A DNA stretch of 64,000 bases from Micromonospora carbonacea. GTDB taxonomy: Bacteria > Actinomycetota > Actinomycetes > Mycobacteriales > Micromonosporaceae. Position numbers and translations under genes: made by a program. The notes below the pieces were generated by a model. The model made no database searches and was not told the origin of the DNA. It was given only the letters and a program-made list of their open reading frames with translations. Shown here piece by piece: positions 45,270 through 56,027 of the stretch (position 1 is its first letter; every line of letters begins with the position of its first letter). The stretch spans positions 4,074,501 through 4,138,500 of the forward strand of contig NZ_JACHMZ010000001.1 in NCBI RefSeq assembly GCF_014205165.1, read 5' to 3'.

Positions 45270-47345
45270 GTGTCCGAAGCAGCACACCAGATCGCCGTCG
45301 AACAGCAGGTGGTCGACCGGGTGTACGCGCGCCTTGAGGTCATGCGCGAGCAGACGAGACAGCTGAACGCGGAGGGACACAGCCGGGCCGGCTCCGGGCC
45401 GGTCACCGGACTGGTCGAGCGGGACGCCATGGTCCTGCGCGCCGCCGCCAGGTTGTCGGAACTGGACGGCCAGGAGGAGGGCATCGTCTTCGGTCGGCTG
45501 GACTTCGACGACGGTTACACCTACCGCATCGGCCGCCTCGGCGTGCGCGACGAGGACCGGGAGCCGCTCGTGGTGGACTGGCGCGCGCCCGCCGCCGCAC
45601 CGTTCTACCGCGCTACCCCGGGCGAGCCGCTCGGCGTGGATCGCCGCCGCATCATCACCTGCGAGGGCCCCCGGGTGGTCGACCTCGACGACGAGGTCCT
45701 CTCCACGAAGGACATCGACGGCGTGGTCGGCGAGGGAGCCCTGCTCACGTCGCTGACCCGGGCGCGCGGCGAACACATGCGCGACATCGTCTCGACGATT
45801 CAACGCGAGCAGGACGAGGCGATCCGCGCTCCCGCGCACGGCGTCACCCTGATCACCGGCGGCCCGGGCACCGGCAAGACCCAGGTGGCCCTGCACCGCG
45901 CGGCCTACCTGCTCTACACCGACCGGGGCAGGTTCACCGACGGGCGGGTGCTGGTGGTCGGCCCGTCGACGGTGTTCACGGAGTACATCGGGAGGGTGCT
46001 GCCCGGGCTCGGCGAGGACAGCGTCCACCTGCGCGCGATCGGTGAGCTGTTCGACGGCGTCGTCGCCACCCGGCGGGACCCGGCCGCCGTGGCCCGGTCC
46101 AAGGGCGACCTGAAGATGGTGCGGGTGCTGGCCGACCTGGCCTGGGACACCCCGCCGAGCGCGCCGGACCACCTGCGCACCCTCACCGCCGACGACCTGG
46201 CGAAGGCCCGCGTCGAGATCCGGCGCAGATGCGAGGCCACGGGCGTCACCGTCAACGGCGCCCGGGCGGAGGCTGCCAAGGTGCTCTCGGAGCTGCTGGG
46301 CGGCAGGGAGGTGCCGGACACCTTCCTGAACGCGTGGTGGCCGCCAATGACCCCGCAGGACGTCCTTCCCGCCCAGGACGGGCAGTGGTCGGTGGACGAC
46401 GTCCCGCTGCTCGACGAGCTGGCCGAGATCCTGGGCCGGCCGCCGGAGCCGACCCGGGCCAGACCCGAGTGGCAGCTCCGTGAGCTGCACAGCGGTGTCC
46501 GCCTCGCGGAGACCTTCGTGCTGAGCTGGAGCCTCAACGACGGCTGGCAGCTCTTCGCGCCCGGCCTCGCCGCGCCGATGGCGTCGTCCGGCCAGTCCAT
46601 CGACCACAACGGCTACTGGGCCGCGCAACGCTGGGCCGCCGCGATCGTCCTGCGCGAGGGCCACCAGGTGGTGAGCTGGGTCGACGGCTTCGACCCGTAC
46701 GGTGAGGAGGGCTACGTGCCGGTGCTGGCCGAGCCGTTGCCGGTGACCGAGACCGAGGAGCCCGTCGACGACGTGTACCTGCACGTCATCCTCGACGAGG
46801 CGCAGGACCTGTCGCCGATGGAGTGCCGGATGATCGCCCGCCGCGCCGCGCACGCCTCGATGACCATCGTGGGCGACCTCGGCCAGGCGACCCACCCGCT
46901 GGCCGCCGACTCCTGGCCGGAGCTGGTACGGCGGCTGGGCAAGCGCGGGGCCAGGACGCTCGACCTGCCCACCGGCTACCGGGTGCCGCAGGTCATCGCC
47001 GACTTCGCCGCCCGCGCCCTCGCGCCCGGGATCGCGCCCACCCGGTCCTTCCGGCCCGGCGGCAGCCTGGAGATCCGCCGGGTCGACGACCTGGCAGAGG
47101 CAGTCGCCCGCGAGACGGGCACGGTCATCGCCCCCGACCACCTCGCCGCCGCCCTCGACGCCGTCCCGGTCAGCCAGGTCAAGGGCCTGGAGTACGACCG
47201 GGTGGTGCTGGTGGAGCCGGCCGAGATCGTCACCGCCGAACCACGCGGCATGAACCGCCTCTACGTCGCGCTGACCCGGGCCGTCGCGGAACTGGTCATC
47301 CTGCACAGCAAGCCGCTGCCGGCGAGGCTGACCCGGTCACCCTGA
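45270..47345 (+). CDS. HelD/HelR-like superfamily 1 helicase
   Basis: This 691-residue protein has an N-terminal coiled region (about 1-60), Walker A GGPGTGKTQ (about residue 200), HVILDEAQDLSPMECRMIAR (Walker B/motif II, about 510), VGDLGQATHP (motif III) and RLYVALTRAVAELVILHS (motif VI, about 660). This is the pattern of HelD, an RNA polymerase-associated ATPase that frees stalled polymerase. Actinobacterial homologues (HelR) protect against rifamycins. The GTG at 45270 was chosen; upstream codons in the same frame lack typical content. It is single-gene, with about 250 bases of leader. Whether this copy is the resistance type cannot be read from sequence alone. Confidence 0.83.
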   Translation: MSEAAHQIAVEQQVVDRVYARLEVMREQTRQLNAEGHSRAGSGPVTGLVERDAMVLRAAARLSELDGQEEGIVFGRLDFDDGYTYRIGRLGVRDEDREPLVVDWRAPAAAPFYRATPGEPLGVDRRRIITCEGPRVVDLDDEVLSTKDIDGVVGEGALLTSLTRARGEHMRDIVSTIQREQDEAIRAPAHGVTLITGGPGTGKTQVALHRAAYLLYTDRGRFTDGRVLVVGPSTVFTEYIGRVLPGLGEDSVHLRAIGELFDGVVATRRDPAAVARSKGDLKMVRVLADLAWDTPPSAPDHLRTLTADDLAKARVEIRRRCEATGVTVNGARAEAAKVLSELLGGREVPDTFLNAWWPPMTPQDVLPAQDGQWSVDDVPLLDELAEILGRPPEPTRARPEWQLRELHSGVRLAETFVLSWSLNDGWQLFAPGLAAPMASSGQSIDHNGYWAAQRWAAAIVLREGHQVVSWVDGFDPYGEEGYVPVLAEPLPVTETEEPVDDVYLHVILDEAQDLSPMECRMIARRAAHASMTIVGDLGQATHPLAADSWPELVRRLGKRGARTLDLPTGYRVPQVIADFAARALAPGIAPTRSFRPGGSLEIRRVDDLAEAVARETGTVIAPDHLAAALDAVPVSQVKGLEYDRVVLVEPAEIVTAEPRGMNRLYVALTRAVAELVILHSKPLPARLTRSP

Positions 47346-47429
47346 CCGCCCGGCGCCACGCCGGCTCGCCCACCCCGCTGCGCGGACCGTCAGTCCACGT
47401 CGAGCAGCCCAGGGATCGCGCCGCGCCCG

Positions 47430-47900
47430 GGGCGAGGGCGGATTGCACCGGAAGGTGGCGGGCGAACCAGAGGCGCGGCCCCATCGCTCCCCGCCCAAGG
47501 CCACCAGGCACTGCCAACCCCTGTCAGGACAGGGACCACGTCACCGCCGGTGACCGGCAACATCTTTCCGCCCGGTCCACCTGGGCTACCCGGAGCACCC
47601 GGACTACCCGGCGCGCCAGATGGTCCGGGCGGGCCGGTTGGTCCGGGCGGGCCGGCCGGAAGGCGCTGCGCACGCCGGTGCGCTGATGACGTTGGTGTCG
47701 AGGGTGACGGCGGGAGATGGACCTCACCACCGATGGTCGCTGTTCCGAAGCCCGACGCGGTGGTTCCTGGGAACCTGCCGAGACTCTGGGCGAGGAAGCT
47801 CGGGCCGGCATTGGTCGGTTCGGCTCCGGCAAGGACGGAGAAGTTGCCGGCCGTCCCCGGGCCCACCGGGGCCAGTGGCGGCCGGCCTTGAGGTGGTCGA
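47430..47900 (-). pseudogene. Decayed cell-wall-anchored DUF3494 (ice-binding-like) adhesin
   Basis: On the minus strand, APVGPGTAGNFSVLAG (about 47877-47830) matches the start of DUF3494 proteins and continues to IGGEV (about 47715). In a different frame, the typical DUF3494 end VTLDTNVISAPAC follows at 47708-47670. About 130 core residues are therefore missing at the junction, and the frame shifts. A collagen-like GPPGPTGPPG tract and a sortase motif LPVTGG (47560-47543) with GDVVPVLTGVGSA come next. The hydrophobic anchor is lost by a further frameshift; another frame reads VALGG. No in-frame start or signal peptide precedes it. I conclude that a secreted, sortase-anchored adhesin was destroyed by internal deletion. 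This remnant explains most of the 47346-47988 gap; nothing else is evident there. Confidence 0.65.
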
Positions 47901-47988
47901 CGACCGCGTGCTGGAGCGCGGTGCGACGCAGCAGCCGGTCGAGCGGCCCGGACCGTGACTGGCTGGCGGCCATCGCCGCCGACCGTGG

Positions 47989-49151
<1,163 letters not shown>

Positions 49152-49152
<1 letters not shown>

Positions 49153-50366
49153 CAGTTGCTCTCCTGGGAGGACGGTTCGGTCTGCGGTGCGGCTCCCGCC
49201 GCAGGGGCGGCCGGCGGCGGCGCGGCGAGCCAGTCGAGTACGGCGTCGGTGTGTTCGCCGAGCCGGGGCGGCGGGCGACGGTAGGCGGCCGGCGTGTGGG
49301 ACAGGGTGATCGGATTGGCCACCTGCCGTGCCGGCCGGGCCCGCCCCGGCCCGTCGATCTCCACCACGGGGGCGAGGCCCAGCTCGGTGGCCAGGTCGAA
49401 GGCCCCGGCCAGGTCGTTGACCGGCCCGGACGGCACGCCGACCGCGCCGAGGGCGGCGGCCAGCTCGTGGGCGGGGCGCGTCAGCGTCCGTTCGGTCAGG
49501 GTGGCGGTCAGCGTCTCGCGGTGCCGTACCCGGTCGGCGTTGCGCAGATAGCGGGGGTCTGCGGCGACGGCCGGAAGGTCGAGCACCGCGCAGAGCGCGG
49601 CGAACTGCGCGTCGGTGCCGACCGCCACGGCCAGCGGCCGGTCGGCGGTGGGCAGCACCTGGTATGGCACCACGCTCGGGTGCGCGTTGCCCAGCGGGCC
49701 CGGGACCACGCCCGCCGAGACGTACCCGGATGCCTGGTTGACCAGGGCCGACAGCAGTGAGGAGAGCAGGCTGAGCTCGACGTGCTGCCCCTCGCCGGTG
49801 GCCTCCCGGTGGCGCAGCGCGGCCAGGACGCCGATCGTGGCATGCAGCCCGGTGATCACGTCGACTACAGCGACCCCGGTCTTGACCGGCTCGCCCGGCG
49901 GGATTCCGGTGATGCTCATCAGCCCGCCGACGGCCTGCACGAGCAGGTCGTATCCGGGGCGGTCGGCACCCGCGCCGGAGCCGAAGCCGGTGACCGAGCA
50001 GTAGATCACCCGTGGGTTGGTCTCGGCGATGTCGGCGTAGCCGAGGCCGTGGCGGGCCATCGTGCCGGGGCGGAAGTTCTCCACGACCACGTCGGCCCGG
50101 CACGCGAGTTCCCGGGCCACGGCCAGGTCGGCCGGGTCGGTCAGGTCCAGCGTGATCGACCGCTTGTTGCGGTTGACCGCCAGGTAGTAGGTGGCAGTGC
50201 CGTCGACGTCGTACGGCGGTCCCCAGGACCGCGTGTCGTCGCCGCTGCCGGGCCGCTCCACCTTGACCACGTCCGCGCCGAGGTCGGCCAGGAGCATGGT
50301 GGCGTACGGACCGGCCAGCACCCGGCTGAAGTCGGCCACCAGCAGGCCGCCGAGGGCACCGGTCAC
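49152..50366 (-). CDS. Class III (CaiB/BaiF) CoA-transferase, probably dicarboxylate-specific
   Basis: This 404-residue protein has the family opening LVADFSRVLAGPYATMLLADL, then VVENFRPGTMARHGLGY and the catalytic Asp in VAVVDVITGLHA (about residue 170). These enzymes move CoA between carboxylic acids through an aspartyl-CoA thioester. With the neighbouring glutaryl-CoA dehydrogenase, a succinyl-CoA:glutarate CoA-transferase (SUGCT-like) role is the best guess. The GTG at 50366 overlaps the glycerol kinase stop (GTGA). The Pro/Ala-rich C-terminus is not catalytic. Confidence 0.85.
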
Positions 50367-51856
50367 GCCGACCACGCCCTGGCTGCGGCCACGGCCCGCC
50401 GCCAGCGCCGGTGCGCCCCGTCGCGGTCGTCGACGCCGGCGCCGGCTCCCGCTCCGGGGGTGAACTCCCGGTCCAGGTGCCACCGCTCGGTGATCTCGTC
50501 GGTGCTGTCCCACACGCCGGTGGCCAGGCCGGCCAGGTAGGCCGCGCCGAGCGCGGTGGCGTCGGTGCTGGTGGGCCGGCGCACCGGCACGCCGAGCTGG
50601 TCGGCCTGCAACTGGCAGAGCAGGTCGTTGACGGCGGCCCCGCCGTCGACGGTGAGCCCGATCAGCGGCCGCCCGGCGCATCGGGCCATCGCGTCGGTAA
50701 CGTCCCGCACCTGGAAGGCGATCGCATCCAGGGTGGCCCGGGCGAGGTGGGCCCGGGTGGTGCCGCGGGTGAGCCCGAACACCGCCCCGCGGGCGTGCGG
50801 GTCCCAGTCGGGCGTGCCGAGACCGGTCAGGGCCGGCACGAACACGACTCCACCCGAGTCGGGCACGGCGGCGGCCAGCGGTTCGACCTGCGCCGCTGCC
50901 GGGATCATGCCGAGCCCGTCGCGGAGCCACTGCACGGCCGCCCCGGTCACGAAGATCGCCCCTTCCAGGGCGTACGTGGTGGGTCGGCCGTCGAGCTGCC
51001 AGCCCACCGTGGCGACCAACCCGGCGGCCGGGCGGGCGATCTCCGTGCCGGTGTTGACCAGCACGAAGGACCCGGTGCCGTAGGTACACTTGGACCTGCC
51101 GACGGTGAAGCATGCCTGCCCGAACAGGGCGGACTGCTGGTCACCGACGAGCGCCGCCACCGGAATGTCCAGCCCGAGGAACGCGTCCGGATCGGTCCGC
51201 CCGACCACCGCGTTGGTGGCGACGATCTCCGGAAGAGCGGCCCGGGGCACGTCGAACAACGCGCACAGCTCCGCCGACCAGTCGCCCTCGGCCAGGCCGA
51301 ACAGCAGGGTGCGCGAGGCGTTCGACGGGTCGGTGACGTGCAGCCGGCCGCCGGTGAGCCGGGCGGCGAGGTAGCTGTCGACGGTGCCGATCAGGGTCCG
51401 GCCGGCGCGGACGTCGGCCCAGGTCGCCGGCTCCTCGGCGGCCAGCCAGGCGAGCTTGGTGGCGGAGAAGTACGGGTCGAGCCGCAGCCCGGTCCGCGCA
51501 GTGACCAGCGGTTCGTGGCCCTCGGCGCGGAGCCGCTCGCACAGTGCCGCCGAACGGCGGTCCTGCCACACGATCGCCGGCCGGGGTGCGGCCAGGGTCC
51601 GTCGGTCCCACAGGACAACCGTCTCCCGCTGGTTGGTGATCCCGACGCAGCTCGGCGGGGTCGGGCTGGCGGCGAGCGCCTCGGCACAGGCCGCCCGGAC
51701 CGCGTCCCAGATGCGGTCCGGGTCGTGCTCCACCCGACCGGGCCGGGGGAAGCGTTGCGGAAACTCCCGGTGGCCCCGGGCCAGGGCGGTGCCGTCCGGG
51801 TCGACGACGACCGCGGTGACCCCGGTGGTGCCGGCGTCGATGGCGAGGACGGCCAT
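50363..51856 (-). CDS. glpK: FGGY-family carbohydrate kinase, glycerol kinase
   Basis: This 497-residue kinase has LAIDAGTTGVTAVVVD (phosphate-binding loop), VGITNQRETVVLWDRRT (Arg-Glu of glycerol binding, about residue 85), LVGDQQSALFGQ (catalytic Asp about 240) and KCTYGTGSFVLVNTG. It phosphorylates glycerol to glycerol-3-phosphate. The ATG overlaps the stop of the glpD gene upstream (TGATG), so both steps of glycerol oxidation are coupled. The 30-residue Gly/Ala/Arg tail is variable. Related polyols such as erythritol cannot be excluded from sequence. Confidence 0.87.
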   Translation of the reverse strand: MAVLAIDAGTTGVTAVVVDPDGTALARGHREFPQRFPRPGRVEHDPDRIWDAVRAACAEALAASPTPPSCVGITNQRETVVLWDRRTLAAPRPAIVWQDRRSAALCERLRAEGHEPLVTARTGLRLDPYFSATKLAWLAAEEPATWADVRAGRTLIGTVDSYLAARLTGGRLHVTDPSNASRTLLFGLAEGDWSAELCALFDVPRAALPEIVATNAVVGRTDPDAFLGLDIPVAALVGDQQSALFGQACFTVGRSKCTYGTGSFVLVNTGTEIARPAAGLVATVGWQLDGRPTTYALEGAIFVTGAAVQWLRDGLGMIPAAAQVEPLAAAVPDSGGVVFVPALTGLGTPDWDPHARGAVFGLTRGTTRAHLARATLDAIAFQVRDVTDAMARCAGRPLIGLTVDGGAAVNDLLCQLQADQLGVPVRRPTSTDATALGAAYLAGLATGVWDSTDEITERWHLDREFTPGAGAGAGVDDRDGAHRRWRRAVAAARAWSA

Positions 51857-53511
51857 CAGGCCACCAACCCGGCCAGCGCGAACCGGTTGACGCCGGTCAC
51901 CTGGCGGTAGCGGGCCGCCTCCTGGTCGGTCCAGTGGTGGTCGCGCCCCAGCGCGTCGGCCATCAGGGCGGCCACCTCGCCGGCCGCGTCGGCGGCCCCG
52001 TCGGCCGTTTCCAGGCCGGCGTGGCTGCGGCGCAGCAGCACGTCCTCGACGGCGAGCGCGCCCTCGTGCCGTACGGCATGCGTGACCTCGGCCCGGAGCA
52101 GTCCACCGGCTCCGGCGACCGGCCGCAGGCCCGTCTCGCCGGCTGCGGCCAGCACGTCGGTGACGGCGGCTCCGTGCCGGCGGAGCAGGTCCTCGACGGT
52201 GTCGACGGTCAGCCCGTGCTCGCGGGCGAGGAGGCCACGGCGGTTCCACAGGGCCTGGAACCCGTCGGCGCCGATCAGGGGCAGCCGGTCGGTGCAGGAG
52301 GGCGGGTAACCGCCGCCGAGCCGTTGCACCACCACGTCGACCGCGTCGCGGGCCATCACCCGATAGGTGGTGAGCTTGCCGCCGGCGATGGCCAGGCACC
52401 GGTCGTCGATCTTCGCCACCACGTGTTCCCGGCTGAGCCTGGCGGTGTCGGCGGTGCCGGCCCGGTCCGCCAGGGGGCGGAGGCCGGCGTAGACACCGAC
52501 CACGTCGGCCCGCTCCAGTGGGCGGCGCAGCCACCGGTTGACCTGGTGCAGCAGGAACGTGATGTCGTCGCCGTCGGCGGCCACGTCCCGCGGATCACCC
52601 GAGTACGGCGTGTCGGTGGTGCCGACCAGCACGGTCGAGCCGACCGGGATGACGAACAGCACGCTGCGCTCGGTGCGGGTGATCACCGCCCGGTCGACCC
52701 GCAGCGCCGACCGGGGCACCACCAGATGCACGCCCTTGGAGGCGCGTACCCGCAGCACCTCGCGGCCGACGAGGCGCTGCACCTCGTCGGTCCAGACGCC
52801 GGAGGCGGCGAGCACCTGCCGGGCCTGGACGGTGCTCTCCACGCCGGTCAGCTCGTCGCGCACGGTGACCCGGACCCGGTCCGGGTCGCGGTGGTAGCCG
52901 ACGGCGCGCAGCCGGGTGGCGATGACCGCGCCCTCCCGGGCTGCGGTGCGGGCGACGGCGAGGGTGAGCCGGGCGTCGTCGACCTGGCCGTCGTCGTACT
53001 CCAGGGCGCCGTAGGTGATCTCGGCCCGCAGGGCGGGCATGGCCCGGGCGAGGCCACGCCGGCTGAGGTGCCGGTGGATCCGGAAGACGCGGTCGGCTCT
53101 GCCGGCCGGGAGTTGTCCCATGCCGTCGTAGAGGCTGAGGCCGGCGCCGATGTAGGCGCGTTCCCACATCCGGTGGGTCAGGGGCAGCACGAACGGCAGC
53201 CGGCGGACCAGGTGCGGGGCGAGCCGGCCGCCGAGCAGTCCCCGTTCCCGCAGCGCCTCGCGGACCAGCCCGAACTCGAGCTGTTCCAGGTAGCGCACGC
53301 CGCCGTGCAGCAGCCGGCTGGACCGGCTGGAGGTGCCGCCACCGAGGTCACCGGCCTCGACCAGGGCCACACGCAGCCCTCGGGACGCCGCGTCGAGGGC
53401 AGCCCCGGTGCCGGTGATTCCGCCGCCGACGATCAGGAGGTCGTAGGTGCCGTCTTCCAGTGCCGCCAGGGTCGCGCCCCGCCGGGCGCCGTCGATCACT
53501 CCGCTGTCCAT
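51856..53511 (-). CDS. glpD: Glycerol-3-phosphate dehydrogenase (FAD-dependent)
   Basis: This 551-residue protein has the dinucleotide motif LLIVGGGITGTGAALDAASR, GGGTSSRSSRLLHGGVRYLE, VGTTDTPYSGDPRDV and KLTTYRVMA, all typical of GlpD. It oxidises glycerol-3-phosphate to dihydroxyacetone phosphate and feeds electrons to quinone at the membrane. AAGGAC precedes the ATG. An operator-like palindrome (53528-53543) with an internal TATATT lies 17 bases upstream, so this gene may have its own regulated promoter within the island. Confidence 0.9.
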   Translation of the reverse strand: MDSGVIDGARRGATLAALEDGTYDLLIVGGGITGTGAALDAASRGLRVALVEAGDLGGGTSSRSSRLLHGGVRYLEQLEFGLVREALRERGLLGGRLAPHLVRRLPFVLPLTHRMWERAYIGAGLSLYDGMGQLPAGRADRVFRIHRHLSRRGLARAMPALRAEITYGALEYDDGQVDDARLTLAVARTAAREGAVIATRLRAVGYHRDPDRVRVTVRDELTGVESTVQARQVLAASGVWTDEVQRLVGREVLRVRASKGVHLVVPRSALRVDRAVITRTERSVLFVIPVGSTVLVGTTDTPYSGDPRDVAADGDDITFLLHQVNRWLRRPLERADVVGVYAGLRPLADRAGTADTARLSREHVVAKIDDRCLAIAGGKLTTYRVMARDAVDVVVQRLGGGYPPSCTDRLPLIGADGFQALWNRRGLLAREHGLTVDTVEDLLRRHGAAVTDVLAAAGETGLRPVAGAGGLLRAEVTHAVRHEGALAVEDVLLRRSHAGLETADGAADAAGEVAALMADALGRDHHWTDQEAARYRQVTGVNRFALAGLVA

Positions 53512-53527
53512 GTCCAGGTCCTTTCCG

Positions 53528-53543
53528 CAGAATATAGAATCTG
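53528..53543. promoter_or_regulatory. Operator-like palindrome upstream of glpD
   Basis: CAGAATATAGAATCTG is an imperfect palindrome, AT-rich in a very GC-rich setting. ATAGAATCTG resembles ATAGAATGTG in the 62387-62409 repeat upstream of the dehydrogenase gene. Both may be sites for the GntR protein at 56024. Confidence 0.5.
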
Positions 53544-53563
53544 TCTGTCGGCAGAGCTCGGCG

Positions 53564-54583
53564 TCACCATCGGCGCCGGACCTCCTCGGCCCAGCCGAGC
53601 AGCCCGTCGACCGGAACCCGCTCGCCCTCGTCCGTCACCACGTGACCCGAGTAGTGCCCGAACACCTGGTGCTCGGCGCTCTCCACCACCAGCCAACTGC
53701 TGTAGGCGGCCCGGTCGTGGAACGGGGTGAAGGTCAGGTCGACCCGCCGGCCTACCATCCGCCACGGAGCCAGCCAGTCGTGGCTGTCGTAGTACCAGGT
53801 CAACTCGTCGCCGATCTTGTGGAGGCGGCCGTCCACCCGGATCGCGTTCTCGGTCATCCCGGTGCCGACCGTCCACTTGCCACCGATCTGTAGGCCGATC
53901 TCCCGGCCGCCGCACCGGCCACTGGCCGCGCCCCAGTTCCACACGATCGAGTACGGCCACCGGCCCCGACCGTGGTCCAGCGTGGCGTACGCGGTCGACG
54001 GGTCGAACTCGTACGCCTGCCCGTCGGCGACCACCCGCCCCCGCGCCGGCAGGCAGTTGTCCTTGCGGGTGTACTGGAAGGTCCGGTCGTCCCACGGCAC
54101 CACCACGCCCAGCGACTCGTGCCCGTCGGGCCGGTCCACCTCCAGATCGACCGAGAGCCGGTCGGAGCGGGCGCGCAACCGGGTGCCGGACGCGGTCTCG
54201 TCGAACCCGAGGGCGATGCGCCGGCCCCGGGCCCGCACCCAGCCCTCGCCGGACACCGCCGGCATCGGCGCACCCGTCGGCAGCACGTGGCGCTCGGCGA
54301 CCTGGATCGCCCGGTCGGTGGCGAAGTCCAGGAAGAACGCGGCGTAGGTGACCCGGTAGTCGGCGTGCGAGACGTTCACCGCGACCAGGTGGGTCGGCGT
54401 GGTCACGCACCAGTACTCGAACCGCTTGTTGCGGCCCCAGCCGCGCAGGTTCGCCCGGTGCAGCGGCCGGCGGGTCCAGCCCACCGCGTCGAGGTTCAGC
54501 CGACCGTCGGGCAGGCACAGGTCCACCCGGTCGGTGATCTCCCGCTCGTGGGTCAGGTGGTCGCGGGCAAGTCGCTCATCCAT
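53564..54583 (-). CDS. DUF2804 family protein
   Basis: This 339-residue protein has the DUF2804 features RGWGRNKRFEYWCV, GVVVPWDDRTFQYTRKDN and WNWGAASGRCGG. The family forms two beta-rich domains, has no proven activity and no visible catalytic motif. It starts inside the end of the aldehyde dehydrogenase gene (8-base overlap), so it is coupled to the pathway. No signal peptide is present. Full length for the family. Confidence 0.82.
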   Translation of the reverse strand: MDERLARDHLTHEREITDRVDLCLPDGRLNLDAVGWTRRPLHRANLRGWGRNKRFEYWCVTTPTHLVAVNVSHADYRVTYAAFFLDFATDRAIQVAERHVLPTGAPMPAVSGEGWVRARGRRIALGFDETASGTRLRARSDRLSVDLEVDRPDGHESLGVVVPWDDRTFQYTRKDNCLPARGRVVADGQAYEFDPSTAYATLDHGRGRWPYSIVWNWGAASGRCGGREIGLQIGGKWTVGTGMTENAIRVDGRLHKIGDELTWYYDSHDWLAPWRMVGRRVDLTFTPFHDRAAYSSWLVVESAEHQVFGHYSGHVVTDEGERVPVDGLLGWAEEVRRRW

Positions 54584-56027
54584 CGAGTTCCACCGCCAGG
54601 TACTTGTAGTCGAGGTAGTGCTCGACGCCGTGGTGGCCGCCCTCCCGGCCGTACCCGCTGCCCTTGATCCCGCCGAACGGCCCCTGCGGGGCGGCGAAGC
54701 TGCCGCCGTTGACCGAGACCATGCCGAAGCGCAGCGCCTCGGCCGTGCGCATCACCCGGGACAGCTCCCGGCTCCAGAGATAGGAGGCCAGGCCGTACGG
54801 GGTGGCGTTGGCCCGGGCCACCGCCTCCTCGTCGGACTCGAAGGTCAACAGCGGCGCGACCGGCCCGAAGGTCTCCTCGGTGCTGACCAGCATCTCGTCG
54901 GTCACCCCGGCCAGCACCGTCGGGGAGTGGAAGCTGCCCCCGGCGTACGGCCCGTCGGTGGGCCGGTCACCGCCGGTCAGGACCCGCGCCCCCCGGCCCA
55001 GCGCGTCGGCGACGTGGGCGCTGACCTTGTCCACGGCCGCCGAGCTGATCAGCGGGCCGATCCGGGTGCCGTCGGCCAGCCCGTCGCCCACCGGCAGCGC
55101 CGCCGTGCGGGCGGCCAGCAGCCGGCCGAACTCCCCGGCCACCGACGAGTGGACGAAGATGCGGTTGGGCGAGGTGCACGCCTGCCCGGCGTTGTAGAAC
55201 TTGGCCCGGGCCACGCCCGCCGCCGCCTTCTCCAGGTCGGCGTCGGCGAAGACCAGCACGGGGGCGTGCCCGCCCAGCTCGACCGACATCCGCTTCACGT
55301 CCGGCGCGCTGGCCGCGATCAGGAGCTTGCCGACCCGGGTGGATCCGGTGAAGGAGACCTTGCGCACCTCGGGCGCGGCCATGAAGACCTCGGCCGCCTC
55401 GGCCGGCCGGGTGGTCGGCACGACGTTCACCACGCCCGGCGGCAGACCCGCCTCGGCGCACGCCTCGGCCACCGCGAGCGCGGAGAACGGGGTCAGCTCG
55501 GAGGGCTTCAGCACCACCGGGCACCCGGCGGCCAGCGCCGGACCGAGCTTGCGGGTCACCATGGACAGCGGAAAGTTCCAGGGGGTGATCGCGGCGACCA
55601 CGCCCACCGGTTCCGGCAGCAGCCAGATGCGCGAGCTGGCCGAGGTGGACGGCACCGTCTCGCCGTACAACCGGCGGGTCTCCTCGGCCGACCAGAGCAG
55701 GTGCTCGGCGCCCGAGAGCACCTCGGCCCGCGCCTCTGCCAGTGGCTTGCCCTGCTCCCGGGTCATCGTCCGGGCGATCTCGTCGGCCCGCCGGCTGAGC
55801 ACCGCGCCGACCGCGCGCAGCTTCTCGGCCCGCAGGTGGGCCGGGAGCGCCCGCCACCCGGCCAGGGCCCGGCCGGCCGCCTCGACCGCCGCCCTCGCCT
55901 CGGCGGCCGCGGCGTCGACCACCGTGCCGAGCACGGCGCCGGTGGCCGGCTCCCGCACCTCGAACACGGCCCCGCCGGCCGGCTCGCACCACTCGCCGTC
56001 GATGTAGGCCCGTCCCACGTCACTCAT
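54576..56027 (-). CDS. NAD(P)-dependent aldehyde dehydrogenase (succinate/glutarate-semialdehyde type)
   Basis: This 483-residue enzyme has ITPWNFPLSM (Asn about 150), VSFTGSTRVGK (about 225), the catalytic Glu in VELGGHAPV (about 250) and Cys in NAGQACTSPNR (about 285). The overall pattern resembles GabD, DavD and alpha-ketoglutarate-semialdehyde dehydrogenases. Given the downstream glutarate-CoA module, glutarate semialdehyde or a sugar-acid-derived semialdehyde are plausible substrates. AGGAGA precedes the ATG, and its start overlaps the GntR stop (ATGA). Confidence 0.86.
   Translation of the reverse strand: MSDVGRAYIDGEWCEPAGGAVFEVREPATGAVLGTVVDAAAAEARAAVEAAGRALAGWRALPAHLRAEKLRAVGAVLSRRADEIARTMTREQGKPLAEARAEVLSGAEHLLWSAEETRRLYGETVPSTSASSRIWLLPEPVGVVAAITPWNFPLSMVTRKLGPALAAGCPVVLKPSELTPFSALAVAEACAEAGLPPGVVNVVPTTRPAEAAEVFMAAPEVRKVSFTGSTRVGKLLIAASAPDVKRMSVELGGHAPVLVFADADLEKAAAGVARAKFYNAGQACTSPNRIFVHSSVAGEFGRLLAARTAALPVGDGLADGTRIGPLISSAAVDKVSAHVADALGRGARVLTGGDRPTDGPYAGGSFHSPTVLAGVTDEMLVSTEETFGPVAPLLTFESDEEAVARANATPYGLASYLWSRELSRVMRTAEALRFGMVSVNGGSFAAPQGPFGGIKGSGYGREGGHHGVEHYLDYKYLAVELDG

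Noticed and set aside
47550..47891. A plus-strand frame starting with GPPGLPGAPGLPG, looking like a collagen-like protein
   Set aside because: The collagen-like tract reads equally on the minus strand, where it is flanked by DUF3494 and LPVTGG remnants. The plus reading has no signal peptide or anchor, and the minus-strand relic explains it better.
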